Shown here: positions 1-10,814 of the stretch, in pieces
Position numbering within the stretch: position 1 is the stretch's first letter
Layout: the number at the start of each line of letters is the position of its first letter
Source: SKVR01 sp046291875
GTDB taxonomy: Bacteria > Bacteroidota > Bacteroidia > Bacteroidales > UBA7960
Reading direction: 5' to 3'
Length of the DNA: 64,000 nucleotides
Assembly: GCA_046291875.1 (NCBI GenBank)
Contig: JBKBSF010000020.1
Span: forward strand, 1 to 64,000
Made by a program: the position numbers and the translations under genes
The notes under the pieces: model-generated
What the model saw: the letters and a program-made list of their open reading frames with translations, nothing else
Databases searched by the model: none
What the model was told of the DNA's origin: nothing

Positions 1-650
1 GCCACCCTAATCCAACTCCACTAAGCCCTATTTCCTATTTCCTCATCCCCCAAACCTCACACCCCATACCTCATCCCCTAATTTACCACCATCCTCACCA
101 CAAACCTTCCGGAGGTGCCCGAAACGGTAACCAGGTAGATGCCTGCAGGGAGGCGGTAGGGTGGGATCAGGTAGGCGGAGAGCATACCGGCGTTGTCGGC
201 CTGGTAGCGGATGTTGTGGTAGCTGCGTCCGTTGAGGTCGGTGATTTGCAGTTCCACCTGCTCGAAGGGTCGCAGCTGGTTCAGGGCAATGCTGAAGCTG
301 TTGCCCCGGTTGGGGTTGGGGAACAGGCTGAAGCTCACCTGCTGCTGTTGCTGGTAAAGCACGCCGATCACCTTGCTGTATTCGTAGCTGCCATCGAAGT
401 CGGTCTGCTTGAGGCGGTAGTAGTTCATCCCTTCGCGGGGCTGCAGATCCAGGTTGCTGTAGTAGAGGTTCTGGTTGCTGAAGCCATATTCTGCCTGGCT
501 GGCCACCACGGCCACAATGTGGAAGTCTCTGCCGTTGAAGCTGCGCTCCAGGGTGAAGAAATGGTTGTTGATCTCCGAAGCGGTGACCCATTCCAGCAGT
601 ATGGCATCCTGTTGGGCTTTGCCGGTGAAGGAGAGCAGCTCGATGGGCAA
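1..650. repeat. Direct repeat copy A: shared 3' cassette of the giant genes
   Basis: This stretch matches 12574-13223 at a constant offset of 12,573 with no indel. It covers the stop codon, about 75 bp downstream and roughly 190 codons of the C-terminus. Bases 1-113 and 231-650 are almost identical, including third codon positions (about ten differences in the longer block). Bases 114-230, encoding part of the sorting domain, are clearly diverged. Upstream of 650 the two genes are only distantly similar. Confidence 0.85.
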
Positions 651-3600
651 CACAGATACTTCGGCACTTTGCCCTACGGTAAAGTATTGTGTAGAGAAGG
701 AAGAGGAGATGGCTGCCTGCAGGCGGAAGTTTCCTCCCGCGGTTTCTGCATATTGTGCCTGTCCGCGGCTGATCCACTGACCGTTGCCGGCATCCCATTG
801 GGCCACATGCAGGTAATCGGGCAGCTCGGGGTGTCCGTACCAGGGGTAGGTTTCGTGGATCCTGGTGTTGAGCTCCACACGAGCCTGGCCACCGGCAGGC
901 CCGGTGATGGCCCAGTATTCCAGATCATTCACCCATTCTAACTGGTTACTATCCATGCTCTCGGTGTCATAAGGAGCTGTATGATCGAAATATTCAACAC
1001 TCCAATAACCAGCCGTTTGATTGCGAAGTCTAACGTCTTTTCTTTGTCCGTTACGACCCACAGGGAAGAATGCATTAGACATAGTACCGGATAATCTCCT
1101 TTCAAGTCCACCTTCTATGAATGAGCCAGCGGAAGCAATTACTGCATTGTCCGCGTTCCAATTGACGGTGATGGGTTGACTATCAGTGTACAGAATTCCC
1201 TGTGTTAATCTGATTCCAGAACCCAGAAAAACCGCACCAATTATTTGGACATGTGTAGGGTTGTTTATCTCTAAGTTCCACAACCTGTCCTGAGTAGCAA
1301 GGAAAGTACCTTCAATGATTTGTGGAGAACTCCCTGCCATTTCCAACCATTGACCATTATAATCAAAGCGGGCTTTTGCAGCATCTCTTTTCACTAAGTT
1401 CCCATGCAGTATAATTCTTTGGGATAGGTTCGACTGTAAAGTTGCACTACCCATGAGTTCCAAATCACTAAGTATTATGATTGTCTGATTTGGCAGTGTT
1501 TTCACCCCACTCCCTGCAATCACCAGGTTCTGGAAGGTGGTGGTATAGTCAGGGATGAGGGTAAAGCTCAGCGGCCCACCATACTCCATGGTGCTGCCGG
1601 GGGTGCTGAAGAATTCATCATACTTCCCGGCAGGGAGTGTATTGCGGTGTGAGGAGAGGGTTCCCGATCCGCGGATGGTGCCAAAATTGTGTCCGTAGGT
1701 CTGGTCGACCTCCAGTCGCCCATCAATGGTTACCGAGTAGGCCTGGCGGCGGTTACCATTGGTCCAGACCCGGGTATTTCCGCCAATCACCACATTTACC
1801 CCTGCAGGGAGGAACACAACAGGCATGCCGTCACTGCGCTCCCATATATCCAGGTCATCCCAGGGGCCATCCTTGGTAGAGGTGAAGGTGAGGATGGTTT
1901 CGCTGAAAGCCTCATCCAGCCCGGCAGAATATTCGCCATTGAGGTTGTCTCCTTCGCCGAAGAGGAAGCGGATGGTGTTGGCATGGATGTCCACATAGGT
2001 AAAGTCATCGTCATTGGCAAATTTTTGCCATACATTGTCGCGGAATCGGGCTGCCAGGTATTGGTCTTCCGGACCCCTAACATCAGATTGTATGTAGTGC
2101 ATCGTGGCTTCTCCGGTCAGATTGTCTAAGCCTGCGCTCTCCATGATCCAGTGGTAGCGCAGTACATTGGCGGTATCCAGTGCGGTGATGTGGTAGAGGT
2201 TTACAGGCTTCACCAGTACATGACCGGGCGTGCTGGCTGTAATATCCAGCTCCACAGGAGTATATTTCCCGTGAACGCCTATGGGGAAGGTGAAGGCGGA
2301 GGCCCCTGCAGGTAAATGTTTCCGGATTCCCGCATTGTTGCCTGCTATACCATCGGTAAGGATCATGTTTTGGGCGGAGAATTCCTGTGCAGAGATAATT
2401 CCGGCACTTTCTTCCAGGGTAAGCAGGTGCGAGCCAATGTTGAAGGTCCCCCGGGTGAGGATCAGGTTGTGCTGTAGGGTAATGCTGTTCTGCAGATTGG
2501 CCCCCATGATGTTGTTCATTTCCATCAGGCCGAAGCTACCGCTTCCCGATACTCGCTGGGTAGTTTCCCCGGCCAGCTTCAGCCCGGATGCCGGGTTGGC
2601 GGGTGCAGAGGAGATCAGTTGGGCATGGTTGGCCACATCGCCTTTTACGCGGATGGGGTTACCGCCATCCACCAGCTGGCCGCTGACCAACTGAAGGTTG
2701 CCATGGATCAGGGGTTCTGCTCCGGGTGCCAGCGAGAGGCTGTTGGTGCTTTGTACCCACAAGTGGGTGAGTTCAGGTGAGCCATGCAGGGTTTGGGTGA
2801 TTCCCGAGAAGATCAGACGGTCGCTGCTGCCGCGGATCCATTGTCCCTGGAAGTGCAGATCGCCCAGCAGCTCCACATCACGGTTGGAGGTGTTGATTTG
2901 TGCCAGGGGGTTAAGGAATACCAGGTCGTTGCCTAAGCGCAGCGGGTTCTGCATCAGGATCAGTGTGGCCCGGCGGTTATGGCCGGGGTCGCTGCCAATG
3001 TGCAGGTTGTGCAACTCACCGGTACTGTTCAGCCTGAAGTTGTAATTGCTGTTGATAAGCGGATAGCCCGGCACACCATTGATCTCCGGGATGGTGCCCT
3101 GTGAGAGGTAAATATCTCCCCCTGTAACGATCATGTTCTGGGGTGTAAGCCACAGATCGCCGAAGAGGTTGCCCGAGCCTCTGCGGATGTAAATGCTTCC
3201 GCCGCTCATGGTGAACTCACTGCCCGTATTGGTTACTTCCAGGCGGGCCCTGTTGTTGTTGGTGTTGGTGCCATGGATGATGAGGGTGCCCCCACTCTGC
3301 TGGTAGCGCAATGCACCGTTGAGGGTATTGGTGGCACGCCGTATCTGTGTGTTCACCTCCAGGCGGGCATTGTCGGCCAGCTGTATTTGCGGGGTGATCC
3401 CTTCGTACTGGATCACAATGCGATTGCCATTTAGTCCTCCCATAAGGAGTTGTCCGTTCTGGGTGAGGGCCAGTCTTCCGCGCAGGTTGATGCCATTGGC
3501 CGTTAGGTTCAGAGCACCTTGCCTGATCTCCAGTGCAGCAGTGGCAGGAATTTGCCACAGGCCTCCTCCTGTGGAGATCTCCTGACTGAAGGCGGGATGA

Positions 3601-6600
3601 TCCAGGATAAGGGTGCCGTTTTGCAGCACGATGGGCTTCTGGGCCAGATCGGTAAGGGCATTCAGAACAAAATCTGTGGTAATGTGCAGAGGTGCATCCG
3701 GGTTGATGCCCTTGTTTACGACCAGGTTGTGCAGTTGCGGTGGGTTGCCCCCTGTACGATGGAACACAGCAGCTTCAGTGCCGGTGAACTCCAGCTGTAC
3801 ATTGTTACCGCTTCCTGTGTGGGATAGGTTGATGCTCCCGTTCTCCATGCTTATGCCGGTTCCGTTAATGCGTAGGGTGTGCAACAAACCATCGGAGCTG
3901 TTATGGACCATAATGCGGTTGCTGGCATTGGAACGAAACTCGATCCTGCCACTTTCAAAAGTCCATTCATGGCCCGCGGGGAATTCAATGGAACCGGCTG
4001 TGATGGTACCATTGGTGCCCAGAACCGTTGTTCCGCCCACGCTGAAGGTACCTCCAACGGCATTGGAGAATTGCATACGGGCACCCCAGTCAATGTTAAG
4101 GTCACCTTCCACCCGGATGTCCTGGTTGATCAGCGCTATGCGGTTGGGCAGGGTGCTGTTGTTGCTGGCTTCCAGCCTCAGGTTGGGATAGGTGTGGATG
4201 TAATCGGGCAGCGCCATGGTGCCGTCGGCTACCATCTGGTAGATTACCTGGTTATCGCTATGGGCAAGGTATTCGCCCAGGTCGCCAACCAGTTGAGGAG
4301 TGTTGCCCGGAGTAAGCCTCATTTGCAATACCCCGGTGCCTGACAGGCTGCCAAAACGTGCACCTGAGGTTTGATGGAGCACCAGGCGCGAAGCACCGTC
4401 TGTAGGGTTCTTCAGCAGGATTACTTCAGCTGCCTCCGCGGTAAAACCATTGGGAACATTCATGGAATGAAGACGATTGCCGGAGGCATAGTCCCAGTAA
4501 CCAATATACACGATATCTCCAGCCCCGGGCCAGCGGCTGGCAGCAGGGGCAGCGGGGTTGTGGGAAACGTTGGACCAATTGGATGTATTGTTCCAGTTGC
4601 GCTCATACCAGGAATGTCCCTGGGGCAAGCGGCTGTAAAAAACAGGTACCAGTCCGTCGAAACGGTTCTCATGGGCTGCAGTGTAGGAAGCATCCTTGAG
4701 CTCATGAACGGGAAAAGCAATGGTTTTCAAATGTGTGTCAACACCCGTGGGTTCGAAGCTACGCTGGTTGAAAACCACCTTACCAGGCTTGTACTCCTCA
4801 TCATCTCCTTCTTCCACAACAAAGACTGGGAGATAGTGGAAGATGACAGAGCCCTGGGGTGTTTCTGAAAAATCATGGGTACGCAGTCTCCAGTAATACT
4901 GCAAGGCGGGTTCTGCATCTGGGTTGAGGGTGGGCAACTCTCCTGCCACCGGGTTGAGTTGAATAAATCCGGGAGAGGAGGGTGTTGCAATGTTCAGCAG
5001 GGCAGGGGTGTAGAAAAACTCTCCCTCATCCAAAGTCCCCAACGGGAAGTGCAACCCCCCTTCGGTATGGGCCCATCTCTTTAAACCGGCATCGGAGTGG
5101 TTTCCATCGGTGGAGATCATCCGGTTGGCATTGTAATGCGCCGGGTCGGCAGGGATAAGGCTGCCCTGCAGCTCCAGCATATGGGATGACAGATGCAGCC
5201 TGCCCTGAGTCATGGTCAGGTTGCCCTGCACATGCTGGTGGGCGGTGAGCTGGGTAAGGATAGCATCTGTTTCATTGAGCTCCAGGTTGCCCCAGATGCC
5301 CAGGCCGTTTCCTCCCAGGTTGCGGTTTACCGATGCTCCACTCATTAGGATTTTTCCACTGCCTGTATGTTTTGCAGAATTGAAAGCATGACGCTGCACC
5401 CGTAAGGTTTTTCCGGAGTCATCCAGTACGCCGCCTGTGAGATGAAGGTCACCCCTCACCACGATTGCAGAGGCTGGCCCGCTGAACGAAAGGGTTTGTT
5501 CGCCATCCTTGGCCATGTGCAGGTTGTAAAACCCATCCTGGATGGTGCCATGGAGGATCAACTGGCTGTTTTGTTCTCCCACCCAGTAAGTGTTGTTTTG
5601 TCGTGGAATGTACATGGCATGGGAGCCAATTGTAAAGTTTCTCCCCACATACAAATCATAATTCTGGGTGTTGGTATTGAGCCGGGCAAACCCGTTTAAT
5701 TGCAGATTGTTGCCTATGCGCAGGGGCGACAACAGGCGGATGTAGGCATTGGGGTGGGTATCTGCCGTTTTGTGAATATGCAGGTTGTGCAGTGTACCCA
5801 GGGGGATTTCCACATCATAGATGGTATTGCGGATCAGGTGGATATGAATATCTCCTGCTGTAGCCTCAAAAGAATTTTTTTCCGAAAGGATGCGTAAGGC
5901 TCTTTGGGTACCACCTCCAGAGGTATTGTAAATATTTATAATCCCACCAGACATCTGGAAAACATTGTTTACATAGCCCAGGTTGAAAGTACCATGTCCT
6001 CCCATACGCCAGTTGTTGGAGGTGGTCATATCGATGGGAGCAGAGCGGAGCTCCTCCAGGGTGTTGATATGGGTGGTCTGGTGGTGGTAGGTTCCCAGCA
6101 ATTCCAATACCCCACCGGTCATGGTAAAGAAGGAGCTGCCGGCATGTGCAGTGCGCAACTGGCGGGCATTTACCACTCCGCCGTTGATAATCACCTCACC
6201 CCCTGCACGGGCATATACAATCCCGCCCGACATACGTGTGGACAAGTAGCCGTCGTTCACGGTAAGTGAGCCCAGTACCAGGAGCTCCTGAGGAAAGTTG
6301 TCTTTATGCACGCCATGGGAGGCTACCCCCCATGCTGCCTGCACCTCATTGGGAGTGTCGGCAGTAGCCAGTACGGTAACTCCCGGCGAGTCCAGGATCA
6401 GGGCAGCATTGGCCGGGATGATCCATGCTGAGCTATGAGTACCTCCCCGCCCTTCGGTAAGGCTGGCCAGGGTAGTATTCCCGGTAAGGCGCAGGGTGCC
6501 ATTGCGCAGCCAGAGGGCTTTGCGCACCTCGGGGTTGATGCCCCAATTGCCCGCATTCAGATGGTTCGGGCCAAACAACCGGAAGAATTGCGGCTGCTCG

Positions 6601-9600
6601 GCATGAAGCTCCAGCTCGGCACCGGCCCCGGTTCCCTTGTCGATAATCAGGTTGTAAAAGTCTGTATTCCCCGCACAGAGCAACACGGCATCGGTATCGC
6701 CGAAAAAGCGGGTGGTAACTGCTCCCCGGGTAGTGAGGTTCTGAAAGTCTATCTGCGTGATCTCGGGGCTGAAGAGCCTTACGGTACCTTCGTTGAAGAA
6801 ACTCCCTCCCACATGCAGTTTATGGTACATGTCGAAGTAACGGGGTACCAGAGCTCCCGGAGTAGTTCCTGCAGGGGGAACGCTTCCATTGGAGGTGCTT
6901 GCCGTACCCGTGCTGATAAAACCCTGTTCTTCCACCACCAGGTCGTGGTGTATGGTAAGGTTGATAGGCAAATGTTGCGTAGAGGTGGCATCATCCCGGT
7001 AGATCTGCAGTCCGCCTCTGCTGATGCGCAGATCGCCGAACACCTCCAGGTTGTTTACCAGGATCGCTTTGCTGGTAGCCAAAGGAAGGTTGATGGTGAG
7101 GTTGTTGTAGTGGCTTTGGTCATTGAGTTCGAATACAGGAGTAGCCACATTGTATTCCACTGTTCCTCCCTCATTTTCCACAAAAAGGTTGAGTGCCACA
7201 AGGGGCATGGCGTTGGAGGCCAGCTTGAGCAATCCTTGCCCTTTGAGGGTTGAAACCACATGATCGAACTGGTAGGTGCGCATGTCCAGGGCACCACTTT
7301 CTCGTATGTCGATGTTCACCCCTCTGATATCCATATTCTGGGTAAGGTGAACGGTTCTTCCGGGCAGGATCACCACGTTGTCGGAAGAGCCCGGTATCCT
7401 GTCGCCTTCCAGCAATTGTCCGGAGGGGTCGGTGGTCCAGGTGTCAAGGAAATTCCAGTCACCGTCCATATAAGAGTAAAAGGTTTCCCGGATGGTTTCC
7501 GTATCAAAGGCTGTCCATTGTCCCTGAATGGCCAGGGGGATATTGAGAGAGAAGGAGGTTTCGGCTACAGTGGTGTTTGCATCATGATGGAAGTCGCTGC
7601 TGTGCCAGCGGTAGGCTTTGTATTTTTCCGGGTCTCCGATCACATCCAGGGGAGAGAAGTGGAAGGTGGCCCTGGCATTGCCGTTGCCTGCATTGGTTTC
7701 CACCTGCCAGTATCTTACCAGTGCATCGTAGGTTTGTACTACCGAAGGGTGCCTTTCGGGGATGGCCCGAACTCTGAAATAACGGTTCGATCCTGTTCCG
7801 GAGATCTCGTGTACTTCCACCGGCGAATACCTGCCTTTGGAACCCACCGGATAAAGGCCCAGCAGGTGCGTATAGGGGGAATTCCCTGCATCTTGCTTCT
7901 GGAGGTATCCTTCTCCGTTGGTTTCCACCATGGCATCGGGGCCAAATGCACCGCTTACGGCAGCCTGGTGCAGCGTAAGGTTAAAATCGCCCAGGCGCAA
8001 CCGGCCTGAAGTGAGAATCAGTTCATCATTGACACGAACATGCCCCTCCATCCATTTGTTGCTGCCACCGGCAATCTCAAGCCGCGAGTAGTAATCTGCG
8101 GAATTGTTAAAAGCAAATATTTGCTGGTCCTGGCTGGAGAGATACCTTACAATGGCTCCCGGAGCATAATTGAACCGGTTTACCTGGTTGATCACTCCCA
8201 GCAAGTGCAGTTCGTGGGGGTGTCCTCCACGATTCATGTCGATACGACCACCACTGCCTACAAGGTCACCCTCAATACGCAGGGTCTGGGCTTGTGTGGT
8301 ACCGAAGGCAAGGGTGCCTGTTGCTATTTGCAGATACCCCTTTACCGTCACATCGCCACCCAATGTTTTGTCGCCACCGCCATTGGTGATGGCCAGGTTG
8401 CTGTAAATAGGCACTGCCGAGATGGTTTGGGGCTGGCCGTTGTAAGATACCAGGCTCAGTTCGTCCAGAAGTATGTTTTCACGGATAAAACCGGAGGGGA
8501 ACTCCGGGTTGGGGGTTGCCACATTGCGCCCGATAATCAGGTTTGATTCCTCACCCATAGTAAGAAATCCTGTGGGGTTGCCTGTGATCTGCCATTCACG
8601 GGTGTCCAGAGTAGTGTTTTCTTCAATGCTGAGGTTGCCGTTTACCTGTACCAGTCCTCTCATAAAACGGGTACCTTCCCCGGTAAAAATCAGGTGGTGG
8701 TAGATGGCCCCTTTTACATCCTGGTTGTTGGCTTCACGTGCGTAGAACACCTTATTGCCTGCAGAGGAGGCATCCAGCTGGCCCGTGGCCATGGGTTCAC
8801 CCGCATTGTGGTAGGTGAGGATACCCCTGTTTTCCCAAACCGATGTGGCATCGGCTCCATTGATCCGGCCCATGACCATAACACCCAGGCTGTCGCTGGT
8901 CATTTGGTTTACCACCCTTACGGCGGTGGCCAGCATGAGGTCTCCGTTCAGGAAAAGCAAAGTAGTATCGCCTGAGAGGGATGTATTATGTAAGAAGTTC
9001 ACAATTCCTGAACCTTCTTTGGTAAAACCGCCCTGCACTTCAAGGGTGCCACCCAGGTTCATTATGGAATTGGAAGTGGGGTGAAAAACGGCATTGGGAT
9101 CGACTTGCAGAGAGCCCAAAAAGCTGTTGAACCCTCCATTGTCGGTATCCATAAAGGTCGCCTCTTTGAAATGGGCAGTGGCTCCTGGGTTTATCTGGAT
9201 GCTTCCCGAAAAGGCATTGAAAACACCTTGCTCGGCTTCCAGCAGATTGCCGATTACCAGCAGGTTGGCCAGACGCATCTCTCCATTTTCGCCACGGTCG
9301 TAAACAAAATGGTCCACGCGGTTGCTGTTGCCGCTGTCCGTTTGATCGAACAGAAAAGTGGAAGTAAAGTTGCCCGCTCCGGTGATGGTGATGGAAGAGC
9401 CTGCAGCGCCTCTGATGCGTCCGTTGCGCACCCTCCGGTGATCGCCCGACAGATGCAGGCGGTGTCCGTTCAAAGCCAGGTAATGGTTGGCATTGTTGAG
9501 GTCGAAGATCAGGTTGTTGGTTACATGAATGTCGCGTTCAAGGATTACGTTGGTGCGGGTGTTGGCACCTACCTGCAGATTGCGGAAGTGAATTTCTCCA

Positions 9601-10814
9601 TTGCCTTGAAGGAACCATTCCCGGTCATTTTCCCGGAAGATGATATGGCCCTGGTGGGTGGTAAGGGCACCCCCATCGTTGCGGAAAATATTGGGGCTGT
9701 TGGAGGCACCGTATAGCTGAATGTTGCTGCTGGTGGAAAAGCTTTTTTCTCCCGCACCACTTAAAAACAGATTCCGGAAGGAGATGGCTCCGTTGCCCTG
9801 AATAAGGGTGCCGATGCCGGTCATGGTTACATCGGCATAGCGAGTTGCTGTGGCCCAGGTGCTGAAGGTAGAGCCGGGATTTACCGTAAGGGTACCGTTG
9901 ATGGTAACAGTATGGGCCATGGTATTGCCGCTGCGCACCAGAAAGCGGCCACTGCCGCTGCCTCCCAGAACAACATGGTTCAGATCAAGGGTATGGTTGG
10001 CATTGTGGTCAAGGTAAACACTCAGGGTGGTAGTGGGGGAATTGATGGTAAGGTTGTTGGCAACCCTGATGTTGCGTGAGATAAATTTGTTGCCACGGAT
10101 GGGGAAATCCAGGTCAAAGAATTCCACTTCCCCTGTTCCGGTACCGGAAATGAACTGCTCGATGTTATTGGCAACAAAGGAAACCGAACCTGCACTGGCT
10201 TTGAATGCCTCGGGGGCATCGCTGCCGGAAACAAAGTTTCTCTGAATCATGAGATTTTGCGAAGTGGTTACCGAGGTGTTTGCTCCCACCTCCAGGTTCC
10301 AGAAGTTATGGGTGCCTGCACCGGCAATTTCTATGGTACCGCCGGGGTTTTCAAAAGTGGTAGTATTTGCCGTTTGCCGATACCCTGCCAGGTTATTGTA
10401 AGTCTTCGTAACAACAAGGTTTTGAGATGTTTGCAATTCACCGGAAACAATGGAAAGATTCCCTACCGAGAGAGGGCTTATCAATACATAATGAATGGAA
10501 GAGTTAACCACATTATGGTTTAAAGAAGCCAACTGCCGATAGCCTTCCTGAAAAAAAACACTTCCATTGGTACCTCCCAGGTTGTTGCCATTGCCCAGGT
10601 TGAGGATGGCGCCGGCAGAACCGCGAAACTGGCCTGACTGGCGGTAATAATCACCAAACACATTTAAGGTGTGGTTTCCTAAATCCAGATACCCGGCAGC
10701 GTTATAAAGGTGCATCAGCCCCATTACGGTGACGCTGCGTTCTAAAACAAGTTCCTGCGCGTTGTTGTTGCCCGAACGCAGACCGGCAAAGGTGATGGCG
10801 CCAGTGCCTCGCAC
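78..10814 (-). CDS. Giant T9SS-secreted repeat protein, C-terminal part (frameshifted from its N-terminus)
   Basis: This is an open frame of 3,578 codons that begins at a GTG and has no signal peptide. It is really the continuation of the frame at 10742-12049: adding one G to the G7 tract at 10868-10874 joins the two into a protein of about 3,990 aa. The sequence is made of long arrays of short beta-strand repeats rich in Gly, Asn, Leu and Thr, typical of beta-helical surface adhesins. These are punctuated by modules starting with a GxW...W pattern (for example the one beginning YMDGDWNFLDTW) and by modules with a PxG...YTPV pattern. The C-terminus has an LPIELLSFTGKA linker, a fibronectin-like segment, FPNPN and a final PAGIYLV...VVRMVVN block, as in T9SS type A sorting domains. 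It is likely exported and displayed or released at the cell surface. No catalytic motif was recognised. Confidence 0.85.
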   Translation of the reverse strand: MRGTGAITFAGLRSGNNNAQELVLERSVTVMGLMHLYNAAGYLDLGNHTLNVFGDYYRQSGQFRGSAGAILNLGNGNNLGGTNGSVFFQEGYRQLASLNHNVVNSSIHYVLISPLSVGNLSIVSGELQTSQNLVVTKTYNNLAGYRQTANTTTFENPGGTIEIAGAGTHNFWNLEVGANTSVTTSQNLMIQRNFVSGSDAPEAFKASAGSVSFVANNIEQFISGTGTGEVEFFDLDFPIRGNKFISRNIRVANNLTINSPTTTLSVYLDHNANHTLDLNHVVLGGSGSGRFLVRSGNTMAHTVTINGTLTVNPGSTFSTWATATRYADVTMTGIGTLIQGNGAISFRNLFLSGAGEKSFSTSSNIQLYGASNSPNIFRNDGGALTTHQGHIIFRENDREWFLQGNGEIHFRNLQVGANTRTNVILERDIHVTNNLIFDLNNANHYLALNGHRLHLSGDHRRVRNGRIRGAAGSSITITGAGNFTSTFLFDQTDSGNSNRVDHFVYDRGENGEMRLANLLVIGNLLEAEQGVFNAFSGSIQINPGATAHFKEATFMDTDNGGFNSFLGSLQVDPNAVFHPTSNSIMNLGGTLEVQGGFTKEGSGIVNFLHNTSLSGDTTLLFLNGDLMLATAVRVVNQMTSDSLGVMVMGRINGADATSVWENRGILTYHNAGEPMATGQLDASSAGNKVFYAREANNQDVKGAIYHHLIFTGEGTRFMRGLVQVNGNLSIEENTTLDTREWQITGNPTGFLTMGEESNLIIGRNVATPNPEFPSGFIRENILLDELSLVSYNGQPQTISAVPIYSNLAITNGGGDKTLGGDVTVKGYLQIATGTLAFGTTQAQTLRIEGDLVGSGGRIDMNRGGHPHELHLLGVINQVNRFNYAPGAIVRYLSSQDQQIFAFNNSADYYSRLEIAGGSNKWMEGHVRVNDELILTSGRLRLGDFNLTLHQAAVSGAFGPDAMVETNGEGYLQKQDAGNSPYTHLLGLYPVGSKGRYSPVEVHEISGTGSNRYFRVRAIPERHPSVVQTYDALVRYWQVETNAGNGNARATFHFSPLDVIGDPEKYKAYRWHSSDFHHDANTTVAETSFSLNIPLAIQGQWTAFDTETIRETFYSYMDGDWNFLDTWTTDPSGQLLEGDRIPGSSDNVVILPGRTVHLTQNMDIRGVNIDIRESGALDMRTYQFDHVVSTLKGQGLLKLASNAMPLVALNLFVENEGGTVEYNVATPVFELNDQSHYNNLTINLPLATSKAILVNNLEVFGDLRISRGGLQIYRDDATSTQHLPINLTIHHDLVVEEQGFISTGTASTSNGSVPPAGTTPGALVPRYFDMYHKLHVGGSFFNEGTVRLFSPEITQIDFQNLTTRGAVTTRFFGDTDAVLLCAGNTDFYNLIIDKGTGAGAELELHAEQPQFFRLFGPNHLNAGNWGINPEVRKALWLRNGTLRLTGNTTLASLTEGRGGTHSSAWIIPANAALILDSPGVTVLATADTPNEVQAAWGVASHGVHKDNFPQELLVLGSLTVNDGYLSTRMSGGIVYARAGGEVIINGGVVNARQLRTAHAGSSFFTMTGGVLELLGTYHHQTTHINTLEELRSAPIDMTTSNNWRMGGHGTFNLGYVNNVFQMSGGIINIYNTSGGGTQRALRILSEKNSFEATAGDIHIHLIRNTIYDVEIPLGTLHNLHIHKTADTHPNAYIRLLSPLRIGNNLQLNGFARLNTNTQNYDLYVGRNFTIGSHAMYIPRQNNTYWVGEQNSQLILHGTIQDGFYNLHMAKDGEQTLSFSGPASAIVVRGDLHLTGGVLDDSGKTLRVQRHAFNSAKHTGSGKILMSGASVNRNLGGNGLGIWGNLELNETDAILTQLTAHQHVQGNLTMTQGRLHLSSHMLELQGSLIPADPAHYNANRMISTDGNHSDAGLKRWAHTEGGLHFPLGTLDEGEFFYTPALLNIATPSSPGFIQLNPVAGELPTLNPDAEPALQYYWRLRTHDFSETPQGSVIFHYLPVFVVEEGDDEEYKPGKVVFNQRSFEPTGVDTHLKTIAFPVHELKDASYTAAHENRFDGLVPVFYSRLPQGHSWYERNWNNTSNWSNVSHNPAAPAASRWPGAGDIVYIGYWDYASGNRLHSMNVPNGFTAEAAEVILLKNPTDGASRLVLHQTSGARFGSLSGTGVLQMRLTPGNTPQLVGDLGEYLAHSDNQVIYQMVADGTMALPDYIHTYPNLRLEASNNSTLPNRIALINQDIRVEGDLNIDWGARMQFSNAVGGTFSVGGTTVLGTNGTITAGSIEFPAGHEWTFESGRIEFRSNASNRIMVHNSSDGLLHTLRINGTGISMENGSINLSHTGSGNNVQLEFTGTEAAVFHRTGGNPPQLHNLVVNKGINPDAPLHITTDFVLNALTDLAQKPIVLQNGTLILDHPAFSQEISTGGGLWQIPATAALEIRQGALNLTANGINLRGRLALTQNGQLLMGGLNGNRIVIQYEGITPQIQLADNARLEVNTQIRRATNTLNGALRYQQSGGTLIIHGTNTNNNRARLEVTNTGSEFTMSGGSIYIRRGSGNLFGDLWLTPQNMIVTGGDIYLSQGTIPEINGVPGYPLINSNYNFRLNSTGELHNLHIGSDPGHNRRATLILMQNPLRLGNDLVFLNPLAQINTSNRDVELLGDLHFQGQWIRGSSDRLIFSGITQTLHGSPELTHLWVQSTNSLSLAPGAEPLIHGNLQLVSGQLVDGGNPIRVKGDVANHAQLISSAPANPASGLKLAGETTQRVSGSGSFGLMEMNNIMGANLQNSITLQHNLILTRGTFNIGSHLLTLEESAGIISAQEFSAQNMILTDGIAGNNAGIRKHLPAGASAFTFPIGVHGKYTPVELDITASTPGHVLVKPVNLYHITALDTANVLRYHWIMESAGLDNLTGEATMHYIQSDVRGPEDQYLAARFRDNVWQKFANDDDFTYVDIHANTIRFLFGEGDNLNGEYSAGLDEAFSETILTFTSTKDGPWDDLDIWERSDGMPVVFLPAGVNVVIGGNTRVWTNGNRRQAYSVTIDGRLEVDQTYGHNFGTIRGSGTLSSHRNTLPAGKYDEFFSTPGSTMEYGGPLSFTLIPDYTTTFQNLVIAGSGVKTLPNQTIIILSDLELMGSATLQSNLSQRIILHGNLVKRDAAKARFDYNGQWLEMAGSSPQIIEGTFLATQDRLWNLEINNPTHVQIIGAVFLGSGIRLTQGILYTDSQPITVNWNADNAVIASAGSFIEGGLERRLSGTMSNAFFPVGRNGQRKDVRLRNQTAGYWSVEYFDHTAPYDTESMDSNQLEWVNDLEYWAITGPAGGQARVELNTRIHETYPWYGHPELPDYLHVAQWDAGNGQWISRGQAQYAETAGGNFRLQAAISSSFSTQYFTVGQSAEVSVLPIELLSFTGKAQQDAILLEWVTASEINNHFFTLERSFNGRDFHIVAVVASQAEYGFSNQNLYYSNLDLQPREGMNYYRLKQTDFDGSYEYSKVIGVLYQQQQQVSFSLFPNPNRGNSFSIALNQLRPFEQVELQITDLNGRSYHNIRYQADNAGMLSAYLIPPYRLPAGIYLVTVSGTSGRFVVRMVVN

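Noticed and set aside
216..941. Plus-strand frames opposite the giant genes (also near 6435, 9081 and 14391)
   Set aside because: They are antisense to a strongly patterned coding sequence and have no start context, homology or codon pattern of their own.
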